DNA from: Methylocapsa acidiphila B2
GTDB lineage: Bacteria; Pseudomonadota; Alphaproteobacteria; Rhizobiales; Beijerinckiaceae
DNA length: 64,000 nt
Assembly: GCF_000427445.1 (NCBI RefSeq)
Contig: NZ_KE386496.1
Coordinates: forward strand, 1,778,506-1,842,505
Reading direction: 5' to 3'
The position numbers and the translations under genes are program-made. Shown here in pieces: positions 19,649 through 28,193 of the stretch. The notes under the pieces are model-generated. The model worked only from the letters and a program-made list of their open reading frames with translations, made no database searches and had not been told where the DNA came from. Positions within the stretch are counted from its first letter, which is position 1. Each line of letters opens with the position of its first letter.

Positions 19649-19752
19649 GCTGACTTTCCAAACGGCCGGCAAGGGCGGGTAGCGGGGCGCGAGCTTCGCC
19701 GGGGCGTCCTGTCGGCGACACGCTCTTTATTTTGGATTGCAAAGGAAAACCC

Positions 19753-20043
19753 ATGTCCCGCCGTTGCGAACTGACCGGCAAGGCCGTCCAGACCGGCAAT
19801 CTGGTCAGCCATTCGAACCACAAGACGCGGACGCGCTTCCTGCCGAACCTCTGCAATGTCACCTTGATCTCGGACGTCCTGCAGCGAAAGCTCCGTTTCC
19901 GCGTCTCGGCAGCGGCGTTGCGTTCGGTCGAGCATCGCGGCGGCCTCGACGCTTTTCTCGCCAAGGCCAGCGACGCCGAACTTTCGTCTGGCGCGCTTTC
20001 CATCAAGCGCGAGATCGCCAAGAAGCAGGCGGCGAGCGCCTAG
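19753..20043 (+). CDS. rpmB: 50S ribosomal protein L28
   Basis: 96 aa, normal alphaproteobacterial length. [20 protein letters not shown] and [12 protein letters not shown] are diagnostic, and the basic C-terminal helix KREIAKKQA is typical. Only one cysteine is present near the N-terminus (Cys5), so it lacks the four-Cys zinc site of some L28 types. Preceded by AAAGGAAAACCC as ribosome site. It stands apart from rpmG, as usual in this group. Confidence 0.97.
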   Translation: MSRRCELTGKAVQTGNLVSHSNHKTRTRFLPNLCNVTLISDVLQRKLRFRVSAAALRSVEHRGGLDAFLAKASDAELSSGALSIKREIAKKQAASA

Positions 20044-20160
20044 GACCATAAGAGCGTAAGGGCGCGTCAGCGGCCCCTTCGCCTTCAGCTGGCGCCTTCG
20101 ACTCGTAAAGCGAACGGCGCAAGCCTATATCGGCCGAGTCGTCCATTTCGGAGCCGGCTC

Positions 20161-21396
20161 ATGAGCCTGATCGCCGCAACGATTTATTTCGCCATCGTCC
20201 TTTCCAGCGCGCTCGGCGTCTATTTGACGCGTCGACAGGCCCAATCCGCTGTCGTCCATCGAGCGAATGTGCCGCCGGAATTCACGGGCCAAGTCAGCTT
20301 GGCGGAGCATCAGCGCGCAGCTGATTACACGGTCGCGCGCGCCAGGCTCAGCATCGTCGAGACCATTTTCGACACTGGCGTCTCCATTCTTTGGCTCGCG
20401 GTTCTGCTCGCTCCGACCTATGCGCTTCTCGCGCGATTCATCGCGCCCGGCCTGACCCTCAGCGTCGCCCTTGTCGTCAGCGTCGCCGCGGTCGGATATT
20501 TGCTCGATCTGCCCTTCACGATTTTCCGCACCTTTTGGCTCGAGGCCGGCTTCGGCTTCAACCGCACCACCCCCAGGATGTTTATCCTCGATCAGGCGAA
20601 AAGCGCGGCGCTGCAGATTCTGCTCGCAGTTCCCCTGCTTTACGGGTTGTTCGCGCTCCTTAGCGTCCTGCCCAATCTCTGGTGGCTCTTCGGCTGGGCC
20701 GGCCTGATGGCGATCATGATCGCCATGACCGTTCTCTATCCGACCGTCATCGCGCCTCTGTTCAATAAATTCACCCCGATGGGCGACGGGCCGATGAAAG
20801 CGCGCATCGAAGCCCTTCTCGACAAATGCGGCTTCGAGTCCAGGGGCCTGTTCGTCATGGACGCCTCAAAGCGCTCGACACATGGCAACGCCTATTTTTC
20901 CGGCTTCGGCAAGGGCAAGCGCATCGTCTTTTTCGACACGCTTCTGGAAAAGCACACGCCGGAGGAAATCGAGTCCATTTTGGCGCATGAGCTTGGCCAT
21001 TTTAAATTCGGCCACATCTGGCAACGCATCGCCCAAACGGCGGCCCTCGCCTTCCTTGGATTCATCGTTCTTCATTGGGCCTTTGCGGCGGAGGGGCTCG
21101 CGAGCCAATTCGGCCTGCCCCGCGATCCTGGCCTCGTCCTTGTGATCCTGCTGACCGCGTCGGGGTCCGTGTTGCACCTGCTCTCGCCCCTAACGAGCTG
21201 GCTCTCACGCCGCGCCGAATTTCAAGCCGACGGATTTGCGCGAAAGATGGTCGGCGCCCAGCCCATGATCAGCGCACTCACCAAGCTGTCGCGCGACAAT
21301 CTCGCGACCTTGACGCCGGACAGGGGCTACGCGCTTTTCTATTATTCTCATCCGCCTGTTCCGCTGCGGATCGCCGAACTCAAGAGCGCGCCTTAA
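20161..21396 (+). CDS. M48 family metalloprotease (Ste24-type CAAX protease)
   Basis: 411 aa integral membrane protein. The zinc motif HELGH lies at residues 276-280 in HELGHFKFGHI, and the third ligand is the Glu in SRRAEFQADGFA. The long N-terminal part with multiple membrane helices and the NKFTPMGDGPMKARIEALLDKCGF segment matches Ste24/HtpX-like prenyl-protein peptidases. In bacteria, members degrade misfolded membrane or secreted proteins. The zinc site faces the cytoplasm by homology. Confidence 0.93.
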   Translation: MSLIAATIYFAIVLSSALGVYLTRRQAQSAVVHRANVPPEFTGQVSLAEHQRAADYTVARARLSIVETIFDTGVSILWLAVLLAPTYALLARFIAPGLTLSVALVVSVAAVGYLLDLPFTIFRTFWLEAGFGFNRTTPRMFILDQAKSAALQILLAVPLLYGLFALLSVLPNLWWLFGWAGLMAIMIAMTVLYPTVIAPLFNKFTPMGDGPMKARIEALLDKCGFESRGLFVMDASKRSTHGNAYFSGFGKGKRIVFFDTLLEKHTPEEIESILAHELGHFKFGHIWQRIAQTAALAFLGFIVLHWAFAAEGLASQFGLPRDPGLVLVILLTASGSVLHLLSPLTSWLSRRAEFQADGFARKMVGAQPMISALTKLSRDNLATLTPDRGYALFYYSHPPVPLRIAELKSAP

Positions 21397-21516
21397 GCCC
21401 AGCATCCGCGCCGACCTCGGCGGACGCATGTTATCGGCGCATCGACAGATTAGGCGTCGGGCTTGATGCCGCCATCAAGCGACGCCGACGCCGAGCAATG
21501 AGGAGGAAACACAGGG

Positions 21517-21723
21517 ATGAAGAAGCTTGCAATGATGGCGTCATTGGCCGCCCTGGTCGCGATCGGAGCCGAATTCGCGTCGACAAGCGACGCGAACGCC
21601 GTCGTCTGCGCCCGGGGCGTCTATCGCGCGGGCTGCGCCGGGCCTCGCGGCGCGGTCGTCACCCGTCGGCCGGTCTATAGGCCCTATCACCGGGGCGTGG
21701 TCGTCCGTCGGCCCTATTACTGA
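21517..21723 (+). CDS. Small exported Arg/Tyr/Val-rich protein
   Basis: 68 aa. MKKLAMMASLAALVAIGAEF starts a signal peptide ending near SDANA. The mature 40 residues have two cysteines (VVCARGVYRAGCAG) and a basic repeat-like tail RRPVYRPYHRGVVVRRPYY. GAGGAGG just upstream is a strong ribosome site. Small proteins of this type are common in Hyphomicrobiales; no function is established. Confidence 0.8.
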   Translation: MKKLAMMASLAALVAIGAEFASTSDANAVVCARGVYRAGCAGPRGAVVTRRPVYRPYHRGVVVRRPYY

Positions 21724-21749
21724 CGAAACACGGGCCTAGCGCCGCGCGA

Positions 21750-23297
21750 TTACGCTTTCGCGCGCCGCCGCTCGACCGAGGATGGAATCTTCAGGCTCTC
21801 GCGATATTTCGCGACCGTCCGCCGGGCGATATTGATATTGGCCGCTTTGAGCTTAGCGACGATCGCGTCGTCGGACAAAATCTCGGCCGCGCTCTCCTGA
21901 TCGATCATCTGCCTGATTCGGAAGCGCACCGATTCGGCCGAATGCGCGTCGCCGCCGTCTTGCGAGGCGATCGAGGCCGTGAAGAAATATTTCAGCTCGA
22001 AAAGGCCGCGCGGCGTCGACATATACTTGTTCGAGGTCACGCGCGAGACGGTCGATTCATGCATCCCGATCGCTTCCGCGATCGTTTTGAGGTTGAGCGG
22101 CCGCAAATGCTCGACGCCCTGCACGAAGAAAGCCTCCTGCTGGCGAACGATCTCGCTCGACACTTTGAGGATCGTCCGCGCCCTCTGCTCCAGGCTCTTG
22201 GTCAGCCAGTTCGCGGTCTGCAGGCAAGTCGACATGAAGGTCCGGTCGGCCTCGCTCGACTTGGCCTTGGTGATCCGCGTCGCATAGGAGTGATTGACGA
22301 GGACGCGCGGGAGCACGTCCGTGTTGAGCTCCACATGCCACGAGCCGTCGGGCAAGGGCCGCACGATCACGTCCGGCACCAAGGGCTGGATCGAGCCGCC
22401 GCCGAACGCGCGGCCGGGCTTCGGATCAAGCCGCTTGATCTCGGCCAACATGTCGAGGATGTCCTCCTCGTCGACGCCGCAGATTTTACGCAGCGCCGCG
22501 AAATCGCGTTTCGCCACCAAGGCGAGATTGGCGACAAGCGCCTTCATGGCCGGATCGAACCGATCCTTCTCGCGCAACTGGATGGCGAGGCATTCGGCGA
22601 GATCCCGCGCGCCAATGCCTGACGGATCGAACCCGTGAATGATCGACAAAACGCGCTCGACCCGATCCACCGGCGTATGCAGCCGCGCGGCGATGTCGAG
22701 GACTGAATCGGACAAATAGCCGGCGTCGTCGATCGCGTCGATCAGGACTTGCCCGATCATGCGGTCAACCGGATCGGGCGTCGCGAAGGCGAGTTGCCTT
22801 TCGAGATGATCCTTGAGATTGGTTTCCGCCGCGACATAGGCTTCCAGATTGGCGGCCTCGCCGTCGCCGCTGGAGCCCGACGACCCCGTCCATGAAGTCG
22901 CCGAAAGGCCGGATGCGTCGAAGCTTTCCTTATATTCGCCGGGCGTCGCGGCGCGATCGTCATCGAAGGCGTTCGACAATTCCGTGCCGAGACTGGCCTC
23001 GAGCGCACCGCGGTCGGTTGCGAAAGCATCCGAACTCCACTCGGCTTCGCTCGCCTCGTTGAAATCCTGGGCGGCGGCTGCGACGGGCTCGGCCCGATCA
23101 TCAAAATTCGTCATAGTCTCGCGCGGATCAGGCGTGTCCTCGGCCCGTTCGAGCAGAGGATTGCGCTCAAGCTCGTCCTGGACGAAGGCGGTGAGCTCGA
23201 GATTGGAGAATTGCAACAGCTTGATCGCCTGCAAGAGCTGCGGCGTCATCACCAAGGACTGGCCCTGGCGCATGATAAGCTTCGTCGAAAGCGCCAT
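21750..23297 (-). CDS. rpoN: RNA polymerase sigma-54 factor
   Basis: 515 aa. The N-terminal activator-interacting region reads QSLVMTPQLLQAIKLLQFSN, region II is acidic (about 50-140), and the C-terminus has the helix-turn-helix and the RpoN box ARRTVAKYRESLKIPSS, which reads the -24 element. Directs polymerase to -24/-12 promoters with enhancer-binding activators, typically nitrogen-related genes. Upstream neighbours are the LPS-transport genes, the conserved order in this group. Hpf, often next to rpoN, is absent here. Confidence 0.97.
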   Translation of the reverse strand: MALSTKLIMRQGQSLVMTPQLLQAIKLLQFSNLELTAFVQDELERNPLLERAEDTPDPRETMTNFDDRAEPVAAAAQDFNEASEAEWSSDAFATDRGALEASLGTELSNAFDDDRAATPGEYKESFDASGLSATSWTGSSGSSGDGEAANLEAYVAAETNLKDHLERQLAFATPDPVDRMIGQVLIDAIDDAGYLSDSVLDIAARLHTPVDRVERVLSIIHGFDPSGIGARDLAECLAIQLREKDRFDPAMKALVANLALVAKRDFAALRKICGVDEEDILDMLAEIKRLDPKPGRAFGGGSIQPLVPDVIVRPLPDGSWHVELNTDVLPRVLVNHSYATRITKAKSSEADRTFMSTCLQTANWLTKSLEQRARTILKVSSEIVRQQEAFFVQGVEHLRPLNLKTIAEAIGMHESTVSRVTSNKYMSTPRGLFELKYFFTASIASQDGGDAHSAESVRFRIRQMIDQESAAEILSDDAIVAKLKAANINIARRTVAKYRESLKIPSSVERRRAKA

Positions 23298-23470
23298 TTT
23301 TCTCTAAGTCGACTCTGAAGCGGGAAGTCGGCAAGCCGACAATTATGCCGGCCCACTTTTTGCTTATAGCAGAAATTATGCGCATGTAGCCGGCAAATGC
23401 AATCCTAATTCGAAACTTTTCGTAAATCGGGAAATCATCATCCGCAAAGGCGCGCCAAAAAGGCGCCCGA

Positions 23471-24313
23471 TCAAAGGCGAAAGCCCTCGCCGAGATAAAA
23501 GCGGCGGACGCCGGGATCATCGACAATGTCTGCAGGCGCGCCTTCGGTCAGGACGTGCCCCGCATGGATGATATAGGCGCGGTCGATCAGGCCGAGGGTC
23601 TCGCGCACGTTATGATCCGTGATCAGGACGCCGATGCCGCGCTGCTTCAAATGTTGGACCAGCGACTGAATGTCGCCGATGGCGATCGGGTCGACGCCGG
23701 CGAACGGCTCGTCGAGCAGCATGAAGGACGGCCGACCGGCCAAGGCGCGCGCGATTTCGCACCGGCGGCGCTCGCCCCCCGAAAGCGCGATCGACGGCGT
23801 CTTGCGCAACCGCGTGATGGCGAATTCCTCGAGCAAGGCGTCGAGCTCCATCGCGCGCTTGCGCCTGTCCGGCTGGGTGATCTCGAGGACCGCCATGATA
23901 TTTTCTTCGACGCTGAGGCCTCTGAAGATCGACGCTTCCTGCGGCAGATAGCCGATGCCCAGGCGGGCGCGCCGATACATTGGAAGCCGCGTTACGTCAT
24001 GGCCGTCGAGCTCAATGGTTCCGCCGTCCGGCCGGATCAGGCCGGTGATCATATAGAATAGCGTCGTCTTGCCTGCCCCATTGGGGCCGAGGAGGCCCAC
24101 CGCCTCGCCGCGTCGGACGAACATGCTCACGTCCTCGACGACCCGACGCGCCTTATAGGCTTTGCGCAGATGATGGATGGTGAGAGTCCCGACCTTGCTC
24201 GGGTCAGGCGCGCGGGCGCGCCCGGAGGGATGAGGCGGGTCTGACGCCTGACCGTTGGGCTGCGGCGGTTCGCGCCAATCCTCGGACAATTCGACGGTCG
24301 AGTCCTCTTCCAT
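23471..24313 (-). CDS. lptB: LPS export ABC transporter ATP-binding protein
   Basis: 280 aa from the ATG at 24313; a TTG at 24424 would give 317 aa. Walker A GPNGAGKTT, signature LSGGERRRCEIARAL, Walker B SFMLLDEPFAGVDP and the switch histidine (VLITDHNVRETL) are all present. The first about 50 residues are a charged extension absent from E. coli LptB. It powers extraction of lipopolysaccharide by LptFG and delivery to LptC/LptA. Followed by rpoN after 173 bp. Confidence 0.95.
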   Translation of the reverse strand: MEEDSTVELSEDWREPPQPNGQASDPPHPSGRARAPDPSKVGTLTIHHLRKAYKARRVVEDVSMFVRRGEAVGLLGPNGAGKTTLFYMITGLIRPDGGTIELDGHDVTRLPMYRRARLGIGYLPQEASIFRGLSVEENIMAVLEITQPDRRKRAMELDALLEEFAITRLRKTPSIALSGGERRRCEIARALAGRPSFMLLDEPFAGVDPIAIGDIQSLVQHLKQRGIGVLITDHNVRETLGLIDRAYIIHAGHVLTEGAPADIVDDPGVRRFYLGEGFRL

Positions 24314-24660
24314 GAGCCAACCGCCGACGCCATCCGCCGCAAGCAAGCGACGCCCGCGTCCGCCGATGAGGCCGCGCAGCCGGATCAAGCGAGAAAACCG
24401 AGACCGAACGGAGCGCCAACGCAATTCGAGACCGTCCCCTTCATAGAAGGCCGCCGCGCGCCCTCCACATGGACCTGAGAGGGATCGCGTCCGTTGAGCC
24501 CCGACGCCTGCCGGCGCGGCCTCGACGTCACGCCGGCTTTTGCCATAGGAGCGGTAAAAGGTCTAAGATTTTCGCACGCCCGATCCCGACGCCCTCCGCT
24601 GCTACACTTCGGGCGGACCGACAGGTTGGATCCGCGTAATGCGCGTCCTTACTCGCCTTC

Positions 24661-25263
24661 TCAATCGGTTTTCGCTGGCTTCTTGCGGCTATCGTCGGAT
24701 CCGCTCGGGAGAAACATGCTTCGGACCCGGCCGATCACGACCGCTTGGCTCGTATTGAGATCGTAGACCAATTTGTCGCCTTTGGTGACATTCGCCCCTT
24801 GGGTCAGGGTCACATTGCCGGTCAAATAAACTTTATTGTCCGATTTTTCGTAGACGCCGTTGTCGCCCGTGCCGATCTGATCCTTTGACGTAATTGTGAC
24901 AGGCCCTGTCGCTTCCATACGCCGCACCTGACTCGAGGAAGACGGCGCTCCCGCAGCCTCGCCCACCGGTTTCGGCGTCAGGAAAATGACGAGGGTCACA
25001 GCCTTCAGCCGGCTTTCCCCTTGCGTCGCGACCACATTGCCGCTGTAGATGAGCTTTTGCTCCTTATCGAAATAATCCAGCTTGCCCGCGTCGATATTGA
25101 TCGGCTCCTTGCTATTGCCGCCAGGCAGGATCGCGCCCGAACTCGATTTCTGCGCCAGCGCGGGAAGCGTCGTCAAATTCGCCGCGGCGCAAAACATCGC
25201 GGCTGCTAGAACCCGCACGGCGGGCCCGGGCGGGGAGAAAAGGAGCCAGCGCGCCTGGATCAT
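24661..25263 (-). CDS. lptA: LPS transport periplasmic protein
   Basis: 200 aa with a signal peptide ending at PALAQ and the OstA/LptA jellyroll domain from about residue 50 (PINIDAGKLDYFDKEQKLIY, then SGNVVATQGESRLKA). It forms the periplasmic bridge carrying LPS to the outer-membrane LptDE complex. It starts directly after the lptC stop, so the two are cotranscribed. The C-terminus is a lysine-rich tail (SRKKPAKTD). Confidence 0.93.
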   Translation of the reverse strand: MIQARWLLFSPPGPAVRVLAAAMFCAAANLTTLPALAQKSSSGAILPGGNSKEPINIDAGKLDYFDKEQKLIYSGNVVATQGESRLKAVTLVIFLTPKPVGEAAGAPSSSSQVRRMEATGPVTITSKDQIGTGDNGVYEKSDNKVYLTGNVTLTQGANVTKGDKLVYDLNTSQAVVIGRVRSMFLPSGSDDSRKKPAKTD

Positions 25264-25265
25264 CT

Positions 25266-26018
25266 CTAATTGTCCAGCGCCGCATCCTCGGACCGGGCGT
25301 TGGCGGAGGCCTGATCGAAGATGGATTTGACCGCGCCCTCGAATGAGATCTTATGGCCATTGTCCTGAATGTCCATTTGGTTCGCCGACACCATCCCCCC
25401 GTCGAGGATGACGTTCACAGGCTCATTCGAGCCCAGCGCGCCGCTTTGAAAGTCGATCGTCGTTTTCGTCGCGCGAATGTCATAGCCGATCTTGTTCCAA
25501 ATTCTGACTTCGCCCTGAAGCACCATTTTTTGCTGGGATCCGTCATAGACGCCGTGGGAGGCGGTCACCAACACGGTCGAGGCGTCCAGCATCCCGATCT
25601 GGGCGTCTATGTCCAAAAGCTCCAATATGCTCGGCGTCGTCGTGTCCTGGACGCCGGAGCCGGCCTTGACCTCATAGGGACGGCCGTCGGCCTGAACGCC
25701 GGTGATTTTCGGCGTCGCCACAGTGATCCGCGTGCCTTGGACCGAGACCTCGCCGATCGAAATATTTCGCGGCAGGCGGCGAAACGGATCGAACAGGGCA
25801 AGGATCAGAATAACGGCGATCGCGCAGGCCGCGCCGCCGGCCAGCCCCCAGCGCAGCACGCGCACCCGCGCGCTATGCTTTCCGGCCGCCTTGAAAGCGC
25901 CGCGCCAAACCGGAGTCGTCAAATCGATCCGGTCGCTCGGCCTGCCATGCGGCGGGACAGTCGGACGGCCTCTTGGGCTGTCGGACGGCCATTCCGCCCG
26001 GTCGGACATTTTCGTCAT
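25266..26018 (-). CDS. lptC: LPS export membrane protein
   Basis: 250 aa. A cytoplasmic N-terminus of about 55 residues leads to one membrane helix (LAGGAACAIAVILILALF), then a periplasmic beta-jellyroll (GTRITVATPKITG to GHKISFEGAVKSIF). It receives LPS from LptBFG and passes it to LptA. The N-terminal extension is longer than in E. coli, as usual in alphaproteobacteria. An ATG at 26009 is an alternative start three codons in. Confidence 0.92.
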   Translation of the reverse strand: MTKMSDRAEWPSDSPRGRPTVPPHGRPSDRIDLTTPVWRGAFKAAGKHSARVRVLRWGLAGGAACAIAVILILALFDPFRRLPRNISIGEVSVQGTRITVATPKITGVQADGRPYEVKAGSGVQDTTTPSILELLDIDAQIGMLDASTVLVTASHGVYDGSQQKMVLQGEVRIWNKIGYDIRATKTTIDFQSGALGSNEPVNVILDGGMVSANQMDIQDNGHKISFEGAVKSIFDQASANARSEDAALDN

Positions 26019-26143
26019 GACGTCAATCGGCTTTTCGCACGCAAACTCCCATCCGCAACGAGAATAGGCGCCAAGTGCGGAAGGCGCCGATCAAACAGCA
26101 AGCAAGCAAGGCGAAGTCAAGGCGGGCCAAAGCCGCTGGAAGT

Positions 26144-26758
26144 CTATTGATGCGAGAATATGTCCGCATCGGCCCATCCGAGCAAATCGAGCCGCGCGCG
26201 GGCCGGCAAGAACCGGAAGCAAGCATCGGCGAGATCCTGGCGGCCTTCCCGCTTCAACATAGCTTCAAGCCGATCGCGTAGCGCATGCAAATGCAGCACG
26301 TCCGACGCGGCATAGGCGATCTGCGCCTCAGTCAGGGCCGCTGCGCCCCAATCGGAGGATTGCTGCTGTTTGGAGAGATCCACGCCGAGAAGCTCGCGGG
26401 CAAGGTCCTTGAGGCCGTGCCGATCGGTATAGGTCCGCACGAGTTTCGAGGCGATCTTGGTGCAATAAAGCGGCTCGGCCATCACGCCGAAGGTCTTGTA
26501 AAGCACGGCAATGTCGAAACGCGCGAAATGAAACATTTTCGTGATCGCGGGATCAGCCAGGAGCCGCTCGAGATTTGGCGCGCGCGCCTGTCCGGCGGCG
26601 ATTTGGACAATGTCGGCCGTCCCGTCGCCGCGCGAGAGCTGAACCAGGCACAGCCGATCGCGATGCGGCACGAGGCCGAGCGTCTCCGTGTCGATTGCGA
26701 CGCTGTCGCCGAACTGGGCGTCGTCCGGCAGATCCCCGTGGTGGAGACGAATCGTCAT
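26144..26758 (-). CDS. rnd: Ribonuclease D (catalytic domain only)
   Basis: 204 aa. DEDDy exonuclease residues are visible: DTE (24-26 in AIDTETLGL), the Asp of HFARFDIAVL, and the Tyr-x3-Asp of IAYAASDVLHL. The HRDC domains of E. coli RNase D are missing, which is the common short alphaproteobacterial form. Acts in 3' trimming of tRNA and other small RNAs in the cytoplasm. Located upstream of lptC on the same strand, 125 bp apart. Confidence 0.92.
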   Translation of the reverse strand: MTIRLHHGDLPDDAQFGDSVAIDTETLGLVPHRDRLCLVQLSRGDGTADIVQIAAGQARAPNLERLLADPAITKMFHFARFDIAVLYKTFGVMAEPLYCTKIASKLVRTYTDRHGLKDLARELLGVDLSKQQQSSDWGAAALTEAQIAYAASDVLHLHALRDRLEAMLKREGRQDLADACFRFLPARARLDLLGWADADIFSHQ

Positions 26759-26812
26759 TGCGCGCGGCCAGCCTGAATTTTTCTTTTCATGGACGCTGCT
26801 TCTAGCGCAGGT

Positions 26813-27103
26813 CTATTCACCGAACAATTCCTCGGCGGCGGTTCCGAGGCCCACCGCTGGATTGGCGGCGCAATAACCGGCGAGCTTTCCCGCGTTCTCC
26901 TTCATCTTATCGAAGTTGATGATCGGAGAAGCGTCCTCATCCATGTAATATCCGTCGAGCCATGCGATCGTGTAGCCGATATTTTCCTTGCTGCTGTCGA
27001 GCCATTCTTTGCATTTGACGGTGTTCAAGTCGAGAATCTCAGCCGCAGAGGCGCGTCCCGCGAACAGGAGGCACAGGACGAAGATAAACGGGCGCAACTT
27101 CAT
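26813..27103 (-). CDS. HdeA-type periplasmic protein
   Basis: 96 aa from the ATG at 27103, the start of a signal peptide (MKLRPFIFVLCLLFAGRASA). Two cysteines (TVKCKEWL and AGYCAANP) match the single disulfide of HdeA/HdeB acid-stress chaperones, and ENIGYTIAWLDGYYMDEDAS fits the family. HdeA protects periplasmic proteins at low pH by disordering; whether this homologue does is unknown. The frame extends to 27163 without a better start. Confidence 0.85.
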   Translation of the reverse strand: MKLRPFIFVLCLLFAGRASAAEILDLNTVKCKEWLDSSKENIGYTIAWLDGYYMDEDASPIINFDKMKENAGKLAGYCAANPAVGLGTAAEELFGE

Positions 27104-27454
27104 TTGACTCTCCTGTAATCGGTTTGGCGTCTCAAAAATCTGGTAAATATAAATCGAACCCACGCCCGCGAAGCCCAGAAGGATCGCTGAAGGCGGTCGA
27201 AGCCGAACGAAACGCTTCGCAGATCGGCCTAAAAGACGTTGTCAGAGGCAGCTGGCCGATTGCACGCTGCCTGAATACAGAGAAAAAATGAACGCAATGA
27301 AAACGACGATCGTTGAGCCGCTTAACAGCGGATCACAACCACCCCACCGCCGGCGCTGCCCGCGCTAGGTCGTCGACACAGGCAAAAAGAACAAAAACGC
27401 CTCGCTTTACGTACCACCTGCTATCCCGCCAGTTCTCTCAACGAGGATCTAAGC
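27104..27454. other. Gap without recognised genes
   Basis: Upstream region of the HdeA-like gene and leader of the 26-aa membrane peptide. I see no RNA gene, repeat or credible reading frame here. Confidence 0.4.
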
Positions 27455-27535
27455 ATGAAATGGCCCGACATCTTCTCGTTTATCATGACCGGGCTGGTGA
27501 TGCTGGTTCTTTGGCTTTTCTACCATAAGCTATAA
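27455..27535 (+). CDS. 26-aa single-pass membrane peptide
   Basis: ATG at 27455 to TAA at 27533-27535. Residues 6-22 (IFSFIMTGLVMLVLWLF) form one membrane helix, with a short N-terminal MKWPD and a basic YHKL end. GAGGA lies 7 bases before the start, a good ribosome site. Gene-sized peptides of this form are typical of regulators or small subunits of membrane complexes, but I recognise none. It has no clear partner gene. Confidence 0.5.
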   Translation: MKWPDIFSFIMTGLVMLVLWLFYHKL

Positions 27536-27919
27536 AAGCTCGAAAACTCCGCTCGCCGCCTCCCGAGGAGCCATTTCATTTGAAATGGCGTCTGGAGGGA
27601 CGCGGCGAACCCCAGCGCAGACTCCCTCCCGATTTGCGAGACGGCCTTTCAAGCCGGCTTTGAAAGATCTGACCTCGACGACAGCCGAGTTCAGTGTGCT
27701 TCCTGACGGCGATGAAGCATTCGAAAATGTTCAATCAGCTTCTTGATGACCGCATGGGCGACGGCCCCTGAACGGCTCTATCAGTCAATCTGGGAGCGTC
27801 CAGGCAGGATAAAGCCAAAATCAGCCGGCAAGAAGCGCCATAGCTACCGTCTCACCCGACTCGATTCGGGGATAAGGCTGGACCGCTCGCCTGAAACAAC
27901 GCCATAAAGCGAAAGGCGA
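27536..27919. other. Gap containing a perfect hairpin
   Basis: GCCATTTCA and TGAAATGGC at 27570-27589 form a 9-bp stem with a 2-nt loop shortly after the small membrane peptide gene. No T-tract follows. Nothing else recognised before the tRNA. Confidence 0.45.
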
Positions 27920-28004
27920 TGGTGCCCTGGAGAGGACTCGAACCTCCACGGCTTTCACCACTGGTACCTGAAACCAGCGCGTCTACCAATTCCGCCACCA
28001 GGGC
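27920..28004 (-). tRNA. tRNA-Leu (anticodon CAG)
   Basis: 85 nt including encoded CCA. The acceptor stem GCCCTGG pairs with CCAGGGC, the anticodon arm is CTGGT-TTCAGGT-ACCAG, there is a long class II variable arm, and the T-loop is GTTCGAGTC. Reads CUG codons. Confidence 0.97.
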
Positions 28005-28193
28005 ATAGCGTCCTGATACGTGGCGGGCTTCCATCTTGTCAATGATGAAGCGCGCGAAAATCGCCCCTCGCTCGATATGCGCGTCGAGCCAAGCCCATTG
28101 GCGCGATTATGATTGCAAAGCGCAAGCGTCGCGCCGAAGAGAAAGGCCCGCTCGCGCCTTCCGCCCGCTGCGCCTCCGCCAGAGAACCGCCCA

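Noticed and set aside
24314-24424. TTG start adding 37 residues to LptB
   Set aside because: The added stretch is Arg/Gly-rich and non-homologous; an ATG at 24313 gives a reasonable product.
27570-27589. Terminator for the 26-aa membrane peptide
   Set aside because: The hairpin is perfect but no T-tract follows, so I list it only as a hairpin.
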